NCBI GenBank assembly: GCA_029194675.1
Contig: JARFXP010000004.1
Span: 186,001 to 250,000 of the forward strand
DNA: 64,000 nucleotides
From: Nitrospira sp.
GTDB lineage: Bacteria > Nitrospirota > Nitrospiria > Nitrospirales > Nitrospiraceae
Direction of reading: 5' to 3'
The position numbers and the translations under genes are program-made. Every line of letters begins with the position of its first letter. Within the stretch, counting starts at the first letter, position 1. This document shows positions 1 to 8,621 of this stretch, one piece after another. The notes beneath the pieces were generated by a model that was not told the origin of the DNA, ran no database searches, and worked only from the letters and a program-made list of their open reading frames with translations.

Positions 1-226
1 AGCTTGAATTGTAAGGAGACCACGCCTGTAAGGGCAGGATTCTTCATGCTACTATTTTATGCCACTACCTTCGATAGGTGCTGAATATCGAAGTGATGAA
101 CCGAAATGACGACGTCTTTCCTCGCCGTACCGGTCGCATGACGCCGTCGCATCCCGGTTGTCCTTGTCAATGGTCCCTCCAATGGAGAACTCTGGACTCC
201 GTCTCAAAAACATGAACATGCAACCC

Positions 227-904
227 TCACGATGACGAGGGCCCATGTGTGTTGGGGAGGTCATAACCAGGTTCCGGCTTTACCACACGAACCTTCTTGC
301 CTTCAAGCAATGCGGCGCCGGGGTTGTTTATAATGCGATCGTTCTCGGAAAGCCCGCTTGCCACTTCGACGGCGTTGTCCATGAGTTTGCTCACGACAAT
401 GGATTTCAAGTGCACTCGGTTGTCCTCCGTTACCACGGCCACTTGTGTGCCTCGCTCCTGGAACACCAATGCAGTGGATGGCATCGTGAAGGCTTGTCGA
501 CCAATCGGCGTCGTTAAGTGGACCTGAGCGTACGAGCCGAGCCGGAGCGCTCGGTCCTCGTTCTCGATCGTGAACACCGTGGTCGCGGTGCGTGTACCTA
601 CATCGAATCCCTTGGCCAAGGTCAGAAACTGGAAGTTGAAATGGCGATTCGGCAATTGCGGCACGGTGACGTCGGCCGTCAAGCCCGGATTGAGAAAAGG
701 CCCGAACACCTCTGGTACGTTGACAAAGAGCCGCAACTTATCGACGACGGCCACGGTGGGGATGGATGTCTCAAACGTCCCCACGCGAAGCGATGCGGCT
801 ACTTGTTTCGCATCATAGTAGCGAAAGCCGAGGTACAGACCGCACAACAGAAACGCCAAGATTGCCACGGACTTTCCCGGCCGAGCCTTGCCCCTTCTAC
901 CCAT
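227..904 (-). pseudogene. RND adaptor (HlyD/MFP type), internally deleted
   Basis: Periplasmic adaptor of an RND efflux pump, 225 aa where the family usually has about 370-420. Residues 1-50 look like a normal start, with a basic tail and one membrane anchor (about 13-30). At about residue 53 (near position 748) the sequence passes directly into the beta-barrel part (motif VDKLRLFVNVP) that normally follows the lipoyl domain and alpha-helical hairpin, so both are missing. The barrel and membrane-proximal parts run on to the end. The reading frame is kept across the junction. It directly follows the broken RND permease gene, so the operon is probably dead. A shortened functional protein cannot be excluded, but without the hairpin it should not reach an outer-membrane factor. 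Confidence 0.7.
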
Positions 905-3900
905 TTATACATTCTCCTTTTGGCGAATGGCTCGTCTTTCATAGATGACTGCATACACGCTAGGCACGAAAAACAGAGTGAAGAGCGTGGCCATGAGCAA
1001 GCCGCCGATGACGGCGCGACCCAGCGGCGCGTTTTGCGAATAGCCCGTCGCCATGGGGATCATCCCGACGATCATGGCCGAGGCGGTCATGAGGACCGGA
1101 CGGAAGCGAGTCTTTCCGGCTTCGATCGCGGCCCGCAGCGCATCGCCATGCTCTTGGAGCCGCTCACGCGCATAGGACACAACGAGGATCGAATTGGCAG
1201 TCCCAGTTCCCATGGTCATGATAGCGCCCGTCAGCGCGGGCTCCGAAAGGTGCGTATGGGTCATGAACAGAGACCACGCGATGCCCGCCAACGCGCCGGG
1301 CAAGGCGGTAATGATGATGAAGGGATCGAGCCAGGATTGGAAATTGACGACAATCAACAGATAGACAAGAACGATTGAAGTCAGAAGTCCGAGGATCAGC
1401 TCGACATAAGCATCGTTCATCAGTGACGCTTGGCCATGAATTTCGAGAGTGGCGCTGTGCGGTTTCTCGCGCTCCATGCCGTGCACAATCTTCTCCACAT
1501 CCGCCAGCACCGCACCGAAGTCGCGATCTTCGACGGAGACATAGATGTCGAACAGCGGCATAATGTTCCCATGTGTCACGACGCCCGGCGTTCCCTTCAC
1601 TGATAGGCTGGCCAAGTTACCAAGGAGCTGCACATCATTCTTCGAACTATTGTTTGAGGAGTCATCTACTGGGATGGTCATGAGACTGTTGACACTGTTG
1701 ATCTGTGGCTGCGGCGTATAGACGTTGATCAAATACGACATGCCGGTACTGGGGTCAAGCCAATAGATTTGGTCGATCTGTTGGCTGCCCGCAGTCGTCA
1801 TGAGGAGATTGTCCGCCATATCCTTCAGGGTCCTGTTGACCCCGAACCCGAACGTGCGGTTGCCCTCGACCATCATGGTCGGCGTGGTCATCGTCTGCTG
1901 TATCACCACATCCGTAGCGCCTGGGGCCTGGCTCAACTTGTCTGCCAACTTGCGGGCGAATTCATAATTTGGGTACATGTCGGGACCCTTCACCTGCACG
2001 TCGATCGGCGCGGGCGCCCCGAAGTTGAGGGTTTTGGCGGTCAGATCGGACGGTTGAAACGTGAATTCGGTCCCCGGATACCGCTCTTTCAACCCCTTGC
2101 GGAGAGTTTTCCGGATGTCCCAGACCGGCGATTTTTCATTCTTCAAGAGGACCGTCAGGTCGCAATCCTGAGGGCCGATCGTCGGCGTCGGAATGAAGGC
2201 GAGGTTATGCGCTCCGACCGGCAGGCCGCAATTACTGACGATGTTTTCGACTTGATCGGGCAGTAACTCCTCGATGCTGTTGGAGACCAGCGTGGCAATA
2301 CGTGCGGACGATGGGCAATCGACTGTTCTAGAAGCGCACCGTATCGGTCGAGAAGCCGATCGAAGCGTTGCTGGAATCCCTGTTGAAAGCGAACGAAGAA
2401 GTTACGCAATCGTTCGGGCCGAGCCTGCCTGGGATGCTGAGGCCTCCGCGGCGTTTGGTGATCATGCTCATGATGATTTTTCATTATATATTTCGCCATG
2501 GTCGGCACCAGTGTGCGCGACAGGATGAAGGAGGCGAGCATCGCGATGATGACCGCTTCCGCCATAGGCCCGAACAGATAACCCGACACGCCGCTGAGCA
2601 CGAAGAGCGGAAACCAGACGATCGCAATGCAGAGGGTGGCGACGAGCGTCGGCACGACGATCTGATTGGCGGCGTCGATGATGGCCTGCTCCAGTTCTTT
2701 GCCCATTTCGAGATGGCGGTCGATATTCTCGATCATCACGGTCGCGTCATCGACCAGAATGCCGACCGCCAGCGCCAATCCGCCCAAGGTCATGACATTG
2801 ATCGTCTCTCCGAGCCAATGGAGGCCGATGATGGCGGTCAGGATGGACAGTGGGATCGAGGTCCACACGATGATCGTGGCCCGCCAGGAGCCGAGCAGCA
2901 ACAGCACGATGAGGCCGACCAGCGCGCCGGCGACCGCCATTTCATACACGACGTCGGAGATCGAATCCTTGACGAAGGTCGAAGCATCGTCGAGAAGCCG
3001 GATCTTCACGCCTTTCGGGGAGACTTGCTCGGCGAGCGGAATCATTGTCTTGATCCCATCGACCACGTCGAGTGTCGAGGCCTCCGTGCTCTTCATCGCG
3101 ACCAGGATGACGATCTGTTTGCCCTTCTTCAGCACGACGTTCTGTTGGACCCGGCCCATGAGCTGCACCGTGGCGACGTCGCGCAAGTAGACGAACGCAT
3201 TGCCTTCCCGCTTGATCGGCATATCGGCGAAATCTTCAATTTTCAACGGGGATGCGTTTGTCATGACGATCCAGTCGGTCGGCCCGATTTTGATATCGCC
3301 GGACGGCAGCACGAGGTATTGCTTCATGAGAACATCGTGAATGTCCGTCGGGGCGAGGTGACGAGCGAGCATTTTCTGCGGATCGAGGTTGACCATGACC
3401 TGCATGTCCTGCCCCCCGTATGGGTGGGGAGGACGATCCCCGGTACCGTGACCATCAAGGGGCGTATTCGCCTGTAGGTGAGATTATAGAGCTCCGCAGG
3501 CGTCATATCGTCGGAGCTGATTTCGAGCATGGCTACGGGGATTGAGGATGGCGACAGGCGCATGATCTTGGGCGGAGAAATATCGGGCGGTAGAGCCTTG
3601 ACGACATTTTGCGCAATGCCCACGATATCCGCTTCAGCCCTGCCCACGTCGATTCCGTCCTGGAGAAAGATGTTGGTGATGCTGCTGCCGAAGTATGAAT
3701 GGCTATGGATGTACTTGATGCCCTCCACTGTCGAAGTCAAAGAACGCTCGAACATATACGTGATGCGCCCTTCCACCTGCTGCGGCAGCAACCCGGCGTA
3801 GGTCCAGACAACGGAGGTGACGGGAATGGTGATATTAGGGAAGACGTCGGTCGGCAGTTTGAGTACTGTGCGACCGCCAAGCAGCACCATCAAGATCGAC

Positions 3901-3953
3901 ATTACAACGAAGGTGTACGGTCTGCGCAGAGCGATGAGGACAAGCTGGTTCAC
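905..3953 (-). pseudogene. RND multidrug-type permease, frameshifted and partly deleted
   Basis: Inner-membrane RND transporter of the AcrB/MexF superfamily, now in three reading frames. The N-terminal piece (3953 to about 3425) has TM1 and the start of the porter domain. The frame shifts near 3411-3428, beside a run of C residues. The middle piece (3405 to about 2305) has the VGILVDDATVMIENI segment of TM4 and TM2-TM6. Near 2305 there is another frame change with loss of the segment that normally holds TM7. The last piece (about 2305-905, its longest open frame starting at 2146) carries the second porter domain and TM8-TM12. Intact relatives are about 1,020-1,060 aa. Several independent lesions argue for true decay rather than one sequencing error. 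The adaptor remnant lies immediately downstream and an IS5 element lies 68 bp upstream of the start. Confidence 0.85.
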
Positions 3954-4021
3954 GTATTCTGACTCCTATGCTCGGCCTCCTCACCTCAGAGAATCCCTGA
4001 CGAGACTGCTGCTCCGCACTA

Positions 4022-4877
4022 GGGCCTGTCATCAATTAAGCCATGTGATGGAGGCAGCGAGATAGATTGCGCCAAGGAAGTTGGCCGCGCGTTTGTCGTA
4101 GCGTGTAGCAATCGCGCGGAATTGTTTGAGTCTGGCAAAAAAGTTCTCGATCAGGTGCCGTGCCCTGTACAGGGCTTTATCGTATGCTCGGGTGGTTGTT
4201 CTGTTGGATTTTGGCGGGATGACGATATTCTTGCCCGCTTGTTGCAACGGCTGGATTATCCGTTCATCGGCGTCAAACGCCTTGTCGGCGAGGATCGTGT
4301 CGGCGTCGATGCCGGGAAGAAGGGCATCGGCCCCATCAAGGTCATGCGCCTGGCCTGGTGTGAGATGAAAACTCGTGGGATTGCCCAGCGCATCGCAGGT
4401 GGCGTGGATTTTCGTGGTCAATCCTCCTTTGCTGCGTCCGATCGCTTCCTGTTCGCGATGCCCCCTTTTGCGCCCGCACTGTGCTGGTGAGCACGGACGA
4501 TCGTTGAATCGATCATGGCGTATCCGTTGTCGGGATCATCGGCCAGACGCTCGAACACCTGCTTCCAGACACCGCCCTTGCTCCAGCGCGTATGACGCGT
4601 GTGGATCACCCGGAAATCCCCGAACCGCTCCGGCAGATCCCGCCATGGGATCCCGGCACGGTAACGGTACAAAACAGCCTCCACAAACAGTCGGTTGTCT
4701 TTCGCTGTCACACCCACTGCGCCTTCACGCCCTGGCAGCAGTTTCTCGATCTTCTCCCATTGGTCATCACGCAACCCGTATCGTCTCACCATCCGCAGGC
4801 CCCTCCCTCGGCCTGTGGATGAGTGAATCACAACATTATGGCTCTGTGAACCCAGAAAATTAATTGATGACACGCCT
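4022..4877 (-). mobile_element. IS5-family insertion sequence (IS427-like), complete
   Basis: The element is about 856 bp. Its ends are inverted repeats matching at 16 of 18 positions: GGGCCTGTCATCAATTAA at the left, and the complement of TTAATTGATGACACGCCT at the right. It is flanked by a TA duplication (4020-4021 and 4878-4879). It carries a two-frame DDE transposase. It separates the decayed efflux operon from the duplicated stress locus. Intact ends and target duplication suggest a fairly recent insertion. Confidence 0.85.
4032..4792 (-). CDS. IS5-family transposase, two frames (probable -1 frameshift)
   Basis: DDE transposase that cuts and joins the IS ends. The first frame (4792-4418) starts at a Met followed by VRRYGLRDDQWEKIEKLLPG and carries the first catalytic Asp (AMIDSTIV). 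The second frame (4421-4032) carries the second Asp (ADKAFDAD) and the Glu (RHLIENFFARLK). The frames meet at AGCAAAGGAGGATTGA; a -1 slip there gives the usual KGGLTTK junction of this family. An upstream Met at 4873 lies inside the terminal repeat and is unlikely to be the start. All three catalytic residues are present, so a fused product could be active. Confidence 0.8.
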
Positions 4878-4960
4878 TAGATCGGTACCTATAGTCCCTG
4901 GGTCTGTGGAGGATTCAAATCTCGCAGCCTCTGTCTTCCTGCCAGGCAGCCGTCTCTTTT

Positions 4961-5053
4961 TTCCCCCTGAATCGGGATGTACATGACGTTGCCCTGGCGA
5001 TTCACGATCAGAAGGGCAAGATCGGTTGGTTTGAGTGGATCGGCGAGGCGCTC
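4961..5053 (-). pseudogene. htrA 3'-end fragment (copy A)
   Basis: The minus strand encodes the segment RLADPLKPTDLALLIVNRQG and then MYIPIQGE, nearly identical to the last about 30 residues of the full HtrA encoded at 10581-12002. The stop codon used in that gene has been lost, so the frame runs on to about 4889. Nothing protease-like is recognisable upstream of position 5053. It is a relic without a catalytic domain. Confidence 0.8.
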
Positions 5054-5204
5054 ATGATGCAGCTCCCGACATCGCGTGATCACCTGATTATCAAAAGACT
5101 CCGCCCGAGGTAAGGCCTCGTCATCTTCGCCAAGTAACACGGTTGTTCTGGAGCCCTCCATGTCGAGCTCCTTCACACAGAGACATACCCCCATTCTCGA
5201 CCAA

Positions 5205-5413
5205 CTCTAGAGCCGCTATTTCATGAGCCTCCGGAGGCCTTCTTCACATCACTGTGGCTACCGCTGGGCGAGGAACCAGCATTGCGACCCTCAAGACAGA
5301 TTTGTCAGGGACAAAAGCGGCGCTCCATGGGTGATGGGTCTGGTCCTCCCAGGCCGTGGCGTCAAAGCTGTTAGTTTCGACGTCTTTCATAATCACTGTG
5401 GGCCGCAGGTTCA
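5205..5413 (-). pseudogene. Slp-like lipoprotein gene remnant (copy A)
   Basis: Two stretches match the intact lipoprotein gene of copy B: about 5205-5290 corresponds to its 3' end, and about 5305-5410 to a segment near its 5' end (the mature N-terminus around VKAWEDQAYHPSS). The central part is missing and no frame stays open through the remainder. It ends directly at the stop of the response regulator gene, as in copy B. Confidence 0.7.
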
Positions 5414-5902
5414 TCAACGCGCCTCATCTTCGGTAAATCCACCTGCCTCCCATCTGTCTCTCGCTCCCTCCGGCACTGGTTGGGCCTCCAGCATGTGGAT
5501 GATCCTATCTCCCTGACCGGATCGGAGATCATCCGAGTCTGAGATAGCCTCTGAAAGGACATAGATCAATTTCTTGGGATCGACTGGTTTGGGCAGACAA
5601 GCATAGGGTCCCTGGGCCATCGCCGGCCAGATCGTATCGAGGAGATTACCGGACATGAGAATGACGGGCAGCTGCGGCCACACCAGGTGACATTGGCGGA
5701 AGAGGTCGAGCCCATCGAGGTACGGCATATGGAGATCGGTAATCATGGCATCAAAGTGACGGCGGTGAAGTTCCCTCAAGGCCTGCAGTCCATCCGTGAC
5801 CGCCACCGCCGCAAAGTGGTGCATCTCCAAATACTCCACGAGCACGTGGCCTATATGCTCCTCATCGTCAACGACTAACACGCGTTTGCCATATCCCATC
5901 AT
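5414..5902 (-). CDS. Single-domain response regulator (copy A)
   Basis: Receiver (REC) protein of 162 aa. It has the acidic pocket Asp12-Asp13, phospho-acceptor Asp56 (in MITDLHMPYLDG) and the conserved Lys105 (LPKPV). There is no DNA-binding or enzymatic output domain, and the last about 40 residues are a variable tail. The start is the first of two adjacent ATG codons, preceded by AAGGAGAACACG. It probably acts by protein-protein contact with an unseen partner; no histidine kinase gene is in the locus. It lies about 440 bp downstream of an ECF-type minus-strand promoter at 6344-6372. A paralogue (copy B) is at 9314-9745. Confidence 0.85.
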   Translation of the reverse strand: MMGYGKRVLVVDDEEHIGHVLVEYLEMHHFAAVAVTDGLQALRELHRRHFDAMITDLHMPYLDGLDLFRQCHLVWPQLPVILMSGNLLDTIWPAMAQGPYACLPKPVDPKKLIYVLSEAISDSDDLRSGQGDRIIHMLEAQPVPEGARDRWEAGGFTEDEAR

Positions 5903-6160
5903 CGTGTTCTCCTTCCATTTCAAGCGATTCCAGGGACCTTGATGTGAGGCCGGGGTAGAGGCGCAGGGAAGGCGCGGCCTCCACCCCACACTCGGTCCGA
6001 GCTGAGAAGCCGGAAACGCAGACCCTGACCATCACTGGAACTCCGTCGAGGCGGCAGAGCCAGAGCCGTTGTCCTGTATCGAGGACTTGCCCATGGTTGA
6101 GGTGCCCCAGGACCTGTTCAAAGTTCCACCACCGTCGCATGATCGGTGGCCTGTGCGAGG
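5868..6160 (-). pseudogene. Degenerate leader ORF overlapping the regulator start (copy A)
   Basis: A reading frame ending at 5868 overlaps the 5' end of the regulator gene in another frame. Its C-terminal about 60 residues (from about LDGVPVMVRV through SARTECGVE to MEGEHDDGI) are conserved in the equivalent place of copy B. In this copy a one-base difference near 6131 (GAACTTTGAA against GAACTCGAA) breaks the frame from the upstream part (QATDHAT.VEL). I do not recognise the protein. It may be a former small gene cotranscribed with the regulator, or only conserved leader DNA. Confidence 0.35.
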
Positions 6161-6343
6161 TAACTATCCTGCGCCGAGCGACACCCTGTCAGGAACGTAA
6201 AGAGGGATAGACCGTTCGTACTTACCATGCGAAACCACCATCGCAGCATCCTGGCACAGGTTCCTGAGGTCTCGTGACGCGTCTTGTGACCATGGCGGCC
6301 ATGTCGTCGGCCCATCGAAACCTCCGATTGCTCTACTTCTAAT

Positions 6344-6372
6344 AAGACGGAGCGGAGGATGGAAAGGTTACA
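6344..6372 (-). promoter_or_regulatory. ECF-type promoter, minus strand (copy A)
   Basis: Read on the minus strand: TGTAACC (6372-6366), 16 nt, CGTCTT (6349-6344). The same boxes and spacing occur on the plus strand 68 nt away, and both recur in copy B. It points at the response regulator and the former lipoprotein/htrA genes. Assignment to the neighbouring ECF sigma factor is inference from position and repetition. Confidence 0.7.
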
Positions 6373-6440
6373 CGCGATGTGGGTCTGAATGAATGACCAA
6401 AGCGAATAGTGACATTCTACTCTCTGATTTGGCGAAGACC

Positions 6441-6469
6441 TGTAACCTTTTGTCCCGCCGTTTCGTCTT
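6441..6469 (+). promoter_or_regulatory. ECF-type promoter driving the sigma operon (copy A)
   Basis: TGTAACC (6441-6447), 16 nt spacer, CGTCTT (6464-6469). It lies about 80 nt upstream of the sigma factor start and would give autoregulation, as is usual for ECF genes. With the minus-strand promoter it forms a divergent pair in which AAAGGTTACA and TGTAACCTTT are inverted repeats. Confidence 0.72.
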
Positions 6470-6548
6470 GAGACAGAGAGAGCGAGCTGGCATTCTTCCC
6501 ATGAGGACACCCCCGCGTATGGTCGAGCACTGCTATCCTACAGGAGGC

Positions 6549-7163
6549 ATGTCCCTTGAGACGTTGCCGGGGGACAGGATGGCTCAGCCGGAGGGGGCGG
6601 ATGGTGACCTGGTGCAGCGGGTAGTCGCAGGTGAGACCGAGCGCTTTGAAGATTTGATGCTCCGCCATCGGGATCATGTTAGGCGAATAGTCGGAGGCCA
6701 CATCTCGCCCGACCGGGTGGCCGAAGTCGCACATGAGGTCTTTGTGAAGGCCTACATCGGACTCGGGACCTATCGGTTCGAAGAACCCTTCCCCCATTGG
6801 CTGGCCACGATCGCCGTCCGTACTTGCTACGACTTTTGGCGGATACAACAGGCGGCAGACTTGCCGGTGAGTACGCTCACAACTGAGCATCAACGCTGGA
6901 TCGACCAAGTGATGGCGGCCCGGTCGGATGAGGGCTTTGCCGAACAGGCCCGCCGACAAGAAGCTAGTGAGGTGTTACAGTGGGCACTGGCCCGCCTGTC
7001 GCCCGAGAACCGTCTGGTCGTGACCTTGGTGCATCTCGACGGTTATTCCGTCCGAGAGGCTGCCGCGTTATTAGGGTGGAGCGTGATCAACGTCAAAGTA
7101 CGCGCGCATCGAGCCCGGCAGCTCCTGCGCACGATCCTCAGAGAGGAGGTCGCCAAACAATGA
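6549..7163 (+). CDS. ECF RNA polymerase sigma factor
   Basis: Sigma-70 family factor of about 204 aa. The region 2 core (about residues 20-85, with VAHEVFVKAYIGLGTYRF) binds core polymerase and melts the -10. Region 4 (about 145-200) has the helix-turn-helix GYSVREAAALLGWSVINVKV that reads the -35. The start ATG at 6549 is preceded by AGGAGG at very short spacing; 6579 is an alternative. An upstream in-frame Met at 6393 lies before the promoter and is rejected. It overlaps the anti-sigma gene by 4 bp (ATGA). It probably recognises the TGTAACC-16-CGTCYT boxes found four times around it. The first codons are duplicated at 10522 as a truncated fragment. Confidence 0.88.
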   Translation: MSLETLPGDRMAQPEGADGDLVQRVVAGETERFEDLMLRHRDHVRRIVGGHISPDRVAEVAHEVFVKAYIGLGTYRFEEPFPHWLATIAVRTCYDFWRIQQAADLPVSTLTTEHQRWIDQVMAARSDEGFAEQARRQEASEVLQWALARLSPENRLVVTLVHLDGYSVREAAALLGWSVINVKVRAHRARQLLRTILREEVAKQ

Positions 7164-7477
7164 GCACTATCGACGATGAGCGGCTGCAAAGGTTGGAACA
7201 GGCGCTCACTGAAGCCCACCGGACACGACACACGCCGTCGTGGCAAGCGGGATGGGTCGAGGGCGTGATGCAGGAAGTCCGCCGTGTGGCGAGACGGCCG
7301 CCACGAGTCTGCGGAAACGGTGGCGTCGAGCACCTGGTATGGCGGGCGGCCTGCTTCGCGGCGGTTCTTTCGATCCTTCTGCTGGTGTCGTTCCTGATGC
7401 AATCTCCTATGACCGTGAGTGAAGAAGGCGGTCTCATGGCGGAAGACGTCGAGGTGGGCTCATTGTTTTTCGAGTAG
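7160..7477 (+). CDS. Probable membrane-bound anti-sigma factor
   Basis: A 105-aa protein translationally coupled to the sigma gene. The cytoplasmic N-terminal part (about 1-60) is rich in charged helices. One membrane span follows (about 62-80, WRAACFAAVLSILLLVSFLM), with a short outside tail. There is no zinc-binding HxxxCxxC anti-sigma motif. Position, size and topology suit a CnrY-like one-pass anti-sigma factor that holds the sigma factor until a periplasmic signal arrives. Function is inferred from context. Confidence 0.65.
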   Translation: MSTIDDERLQRLEQALTEAHRTRHTPSWQAGWVEGVMQEVRRVARRPPRVCGNGGVEHLVWRAACFAAVLSILLLVSFLMQSPMTVSEEGGLMAEDVEVGSLFFE

Positions 7478-7503
7478 ATGCGCAGGAAAAGGAGGCAGGT
7501 ACG

Positions 7504-8091
7504 ATGTCACGAGGTGCAGTCATCGGAGGGCTGGTCGTCCTCTTTGTCGCCGGCGTGCTGTGCGGCGTTGCGGGCATCAGTTTCTATCACACGTACGAAC
7601 GCGAACAACGCGAAGAACGTGGGGCAGCCGCGCAGCACGACCGGATCATGACACGTCTCACGCAGGAGTTGGCGCTGACGACTGAGCAGCGAACGGACAT
7701 TGAACCGATTGTGACGGGAGCCCATGTGGCCATCCTGGAATTACGATTTGCGCATCAGGCCGAGATCGAGGCCATCTTGATGAACGGCATGGCGGCGCTC
7801 AAATCAAAATTGTCCCCCGAGCAACAGACACGGCTCGAGGCAATGTATACACGGTTACAACGGCGCTGGACAAAATCTCGAGACTATCTTGAATCCACGA
7901 AGAAACGCTTGACCTGGCTCGTGCCATCCTATCCGCCGAGTGACGGTGAACTACTGACGCGCACGCATCTTGGTATGGACGTTCTTGACAAGGTGAACGC
8001 GCAAGCGCATTGGTGTGATGAACGGGAACCTTTGACTGCTCCCCGTGGCTGCGTTGTGAGAATCCGCGACACCGACCGCAGGGCTCACTGA
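7504..8091 (+). CDS. CnrX/Spy-like periplasmic sensor or chaperone protein
   Basis: A 195-aa protein with an N-terminal membrane anchor or uncleaved signal (about 5-27). An all-helical periplasmic part follows, with the LTxEQ repeat pattern of the Spy/CpxP/heavy-metal-resistance superfamily (LALTTEQRTDIEP near 55-67, KLSPEQQTRLEAMYTRLQ near 98-115). AGGAGG precedes the ATG. It is the third gene of a sigma, anti-sigma, sensor trio, matching the gene content of cnrYXH-type metal-responsive loci, where CnrX senses metal through the anti-sigma factor. The last about 60 residues do not look like the family and may be a divergent extension. The metal or stress sensed cannot be read from the sequence. 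Confidence 0.65.
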   Translation: MSRGAVIGGLVVLFVAGVLCGVAGISFYHTYEREQREERGAAAQHDRIMTRLTQELALTTEQRTDIEPIVTGAHVAILELRFAHQAEIEAILMNGMAALKSKLSPEQQTRLEAMYTRLQRRWTKSRDYLESTKKRLTWLVPSYPPSDGELLTRTHLGMDVLDKVNAQAHWCDEREPLTAPRGCVVRIRDTDRRAH

Positions 8092-8190
8092 GAGCCTCAT
8101 ACAATAGCAAGCCGACGAGCAAACGCATCCGGCACTCGCCCTCTGTCCTCCACATACTACGCGAGCACGTGAGGGCAGGTCGACCGACCC

Positions 8191-8578
8191 CTATTCTCCC
8201 TGAATCGGGATATACATGACGTTGCCCTGACGGTTCACGAGTAGGAGAACGAGATCGGTAAGTTTCAGCGGATCGGCAAGGCGTTGGAGAATGGCAAAAC
8301 TGTTTACATGCTGTCAGTTCATTTCCGCAGGGCGTCGCCTTGTTGCAGGCCGGAGGCTTGGGCTACGCTGCCTCGCTTGATATCTGTCGCGGCACCTATG
8401 CATTTGCAGCGCCGTCGACGACATGGGCATTGGTGATGATCGAGCCCTGATCGTCGATCAAGACCCCTGATCCAAGTCCCTTCTCCGACGCTTGGGTCAC
8501 ATGGTGGTGACTGATGTGGCGGAAGCGATCAAGACTGTCGATCGTGCGAGCTGTTTGTAAACTCGTATGCCCTCTCAC
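8191..8578 (-). pseudogene. htrA remnant, ends joined (copy B)
   Basis: The 5' part (8578 to about 8396) encodes GLGSGVLIDDQGSIITNAHVV, the catalytic His region of an HtrA/DegP protease. The next recognisable part (about 8375-8191) is the C-terminal end of PDZ2 and the tail ending PIQGE plus stop. Everything between, including the catalytic Asp and Ser, is missing, and the frame is broken. The His segment differs clearly from that of the intact htrA at 10581-12002, so this was a separate paralogue. Confidence 0.8.
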
Positions 8579-8621
8579 TCAGCGGCGTGCCCCATTCTCA
8601 ATCGACGCTCTAGCCGTTATT

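Larger units (their letters stand above)
4961..6594. repeat. Segmental duplication, copy A
   Basis: This block is colinear with 8191-10562. The shared order is: htrA 3' end, Slp-like lipoprotein gene, response regulator gene, a degenerate leader ORF, a divergent promoter pair and the first codons of an ECF sigma gene. In this copy the lipoprotein and protease genes are reduced to scraps, while the response regulator and sigma gene are intact. The copies have diverged by many substitutions and several indels, so the duplication is not recent. Confidence 0.85.

Noticed and set aside
518..3477. Long plus-strand open frames at 518-1378 and 2368-3477
   Set aside because: They lie opposite the RND permease and adaptor, have low-complexity Arg/Asp/His-rich translations and match no family; they are antisense shadows of GC-rich codons.
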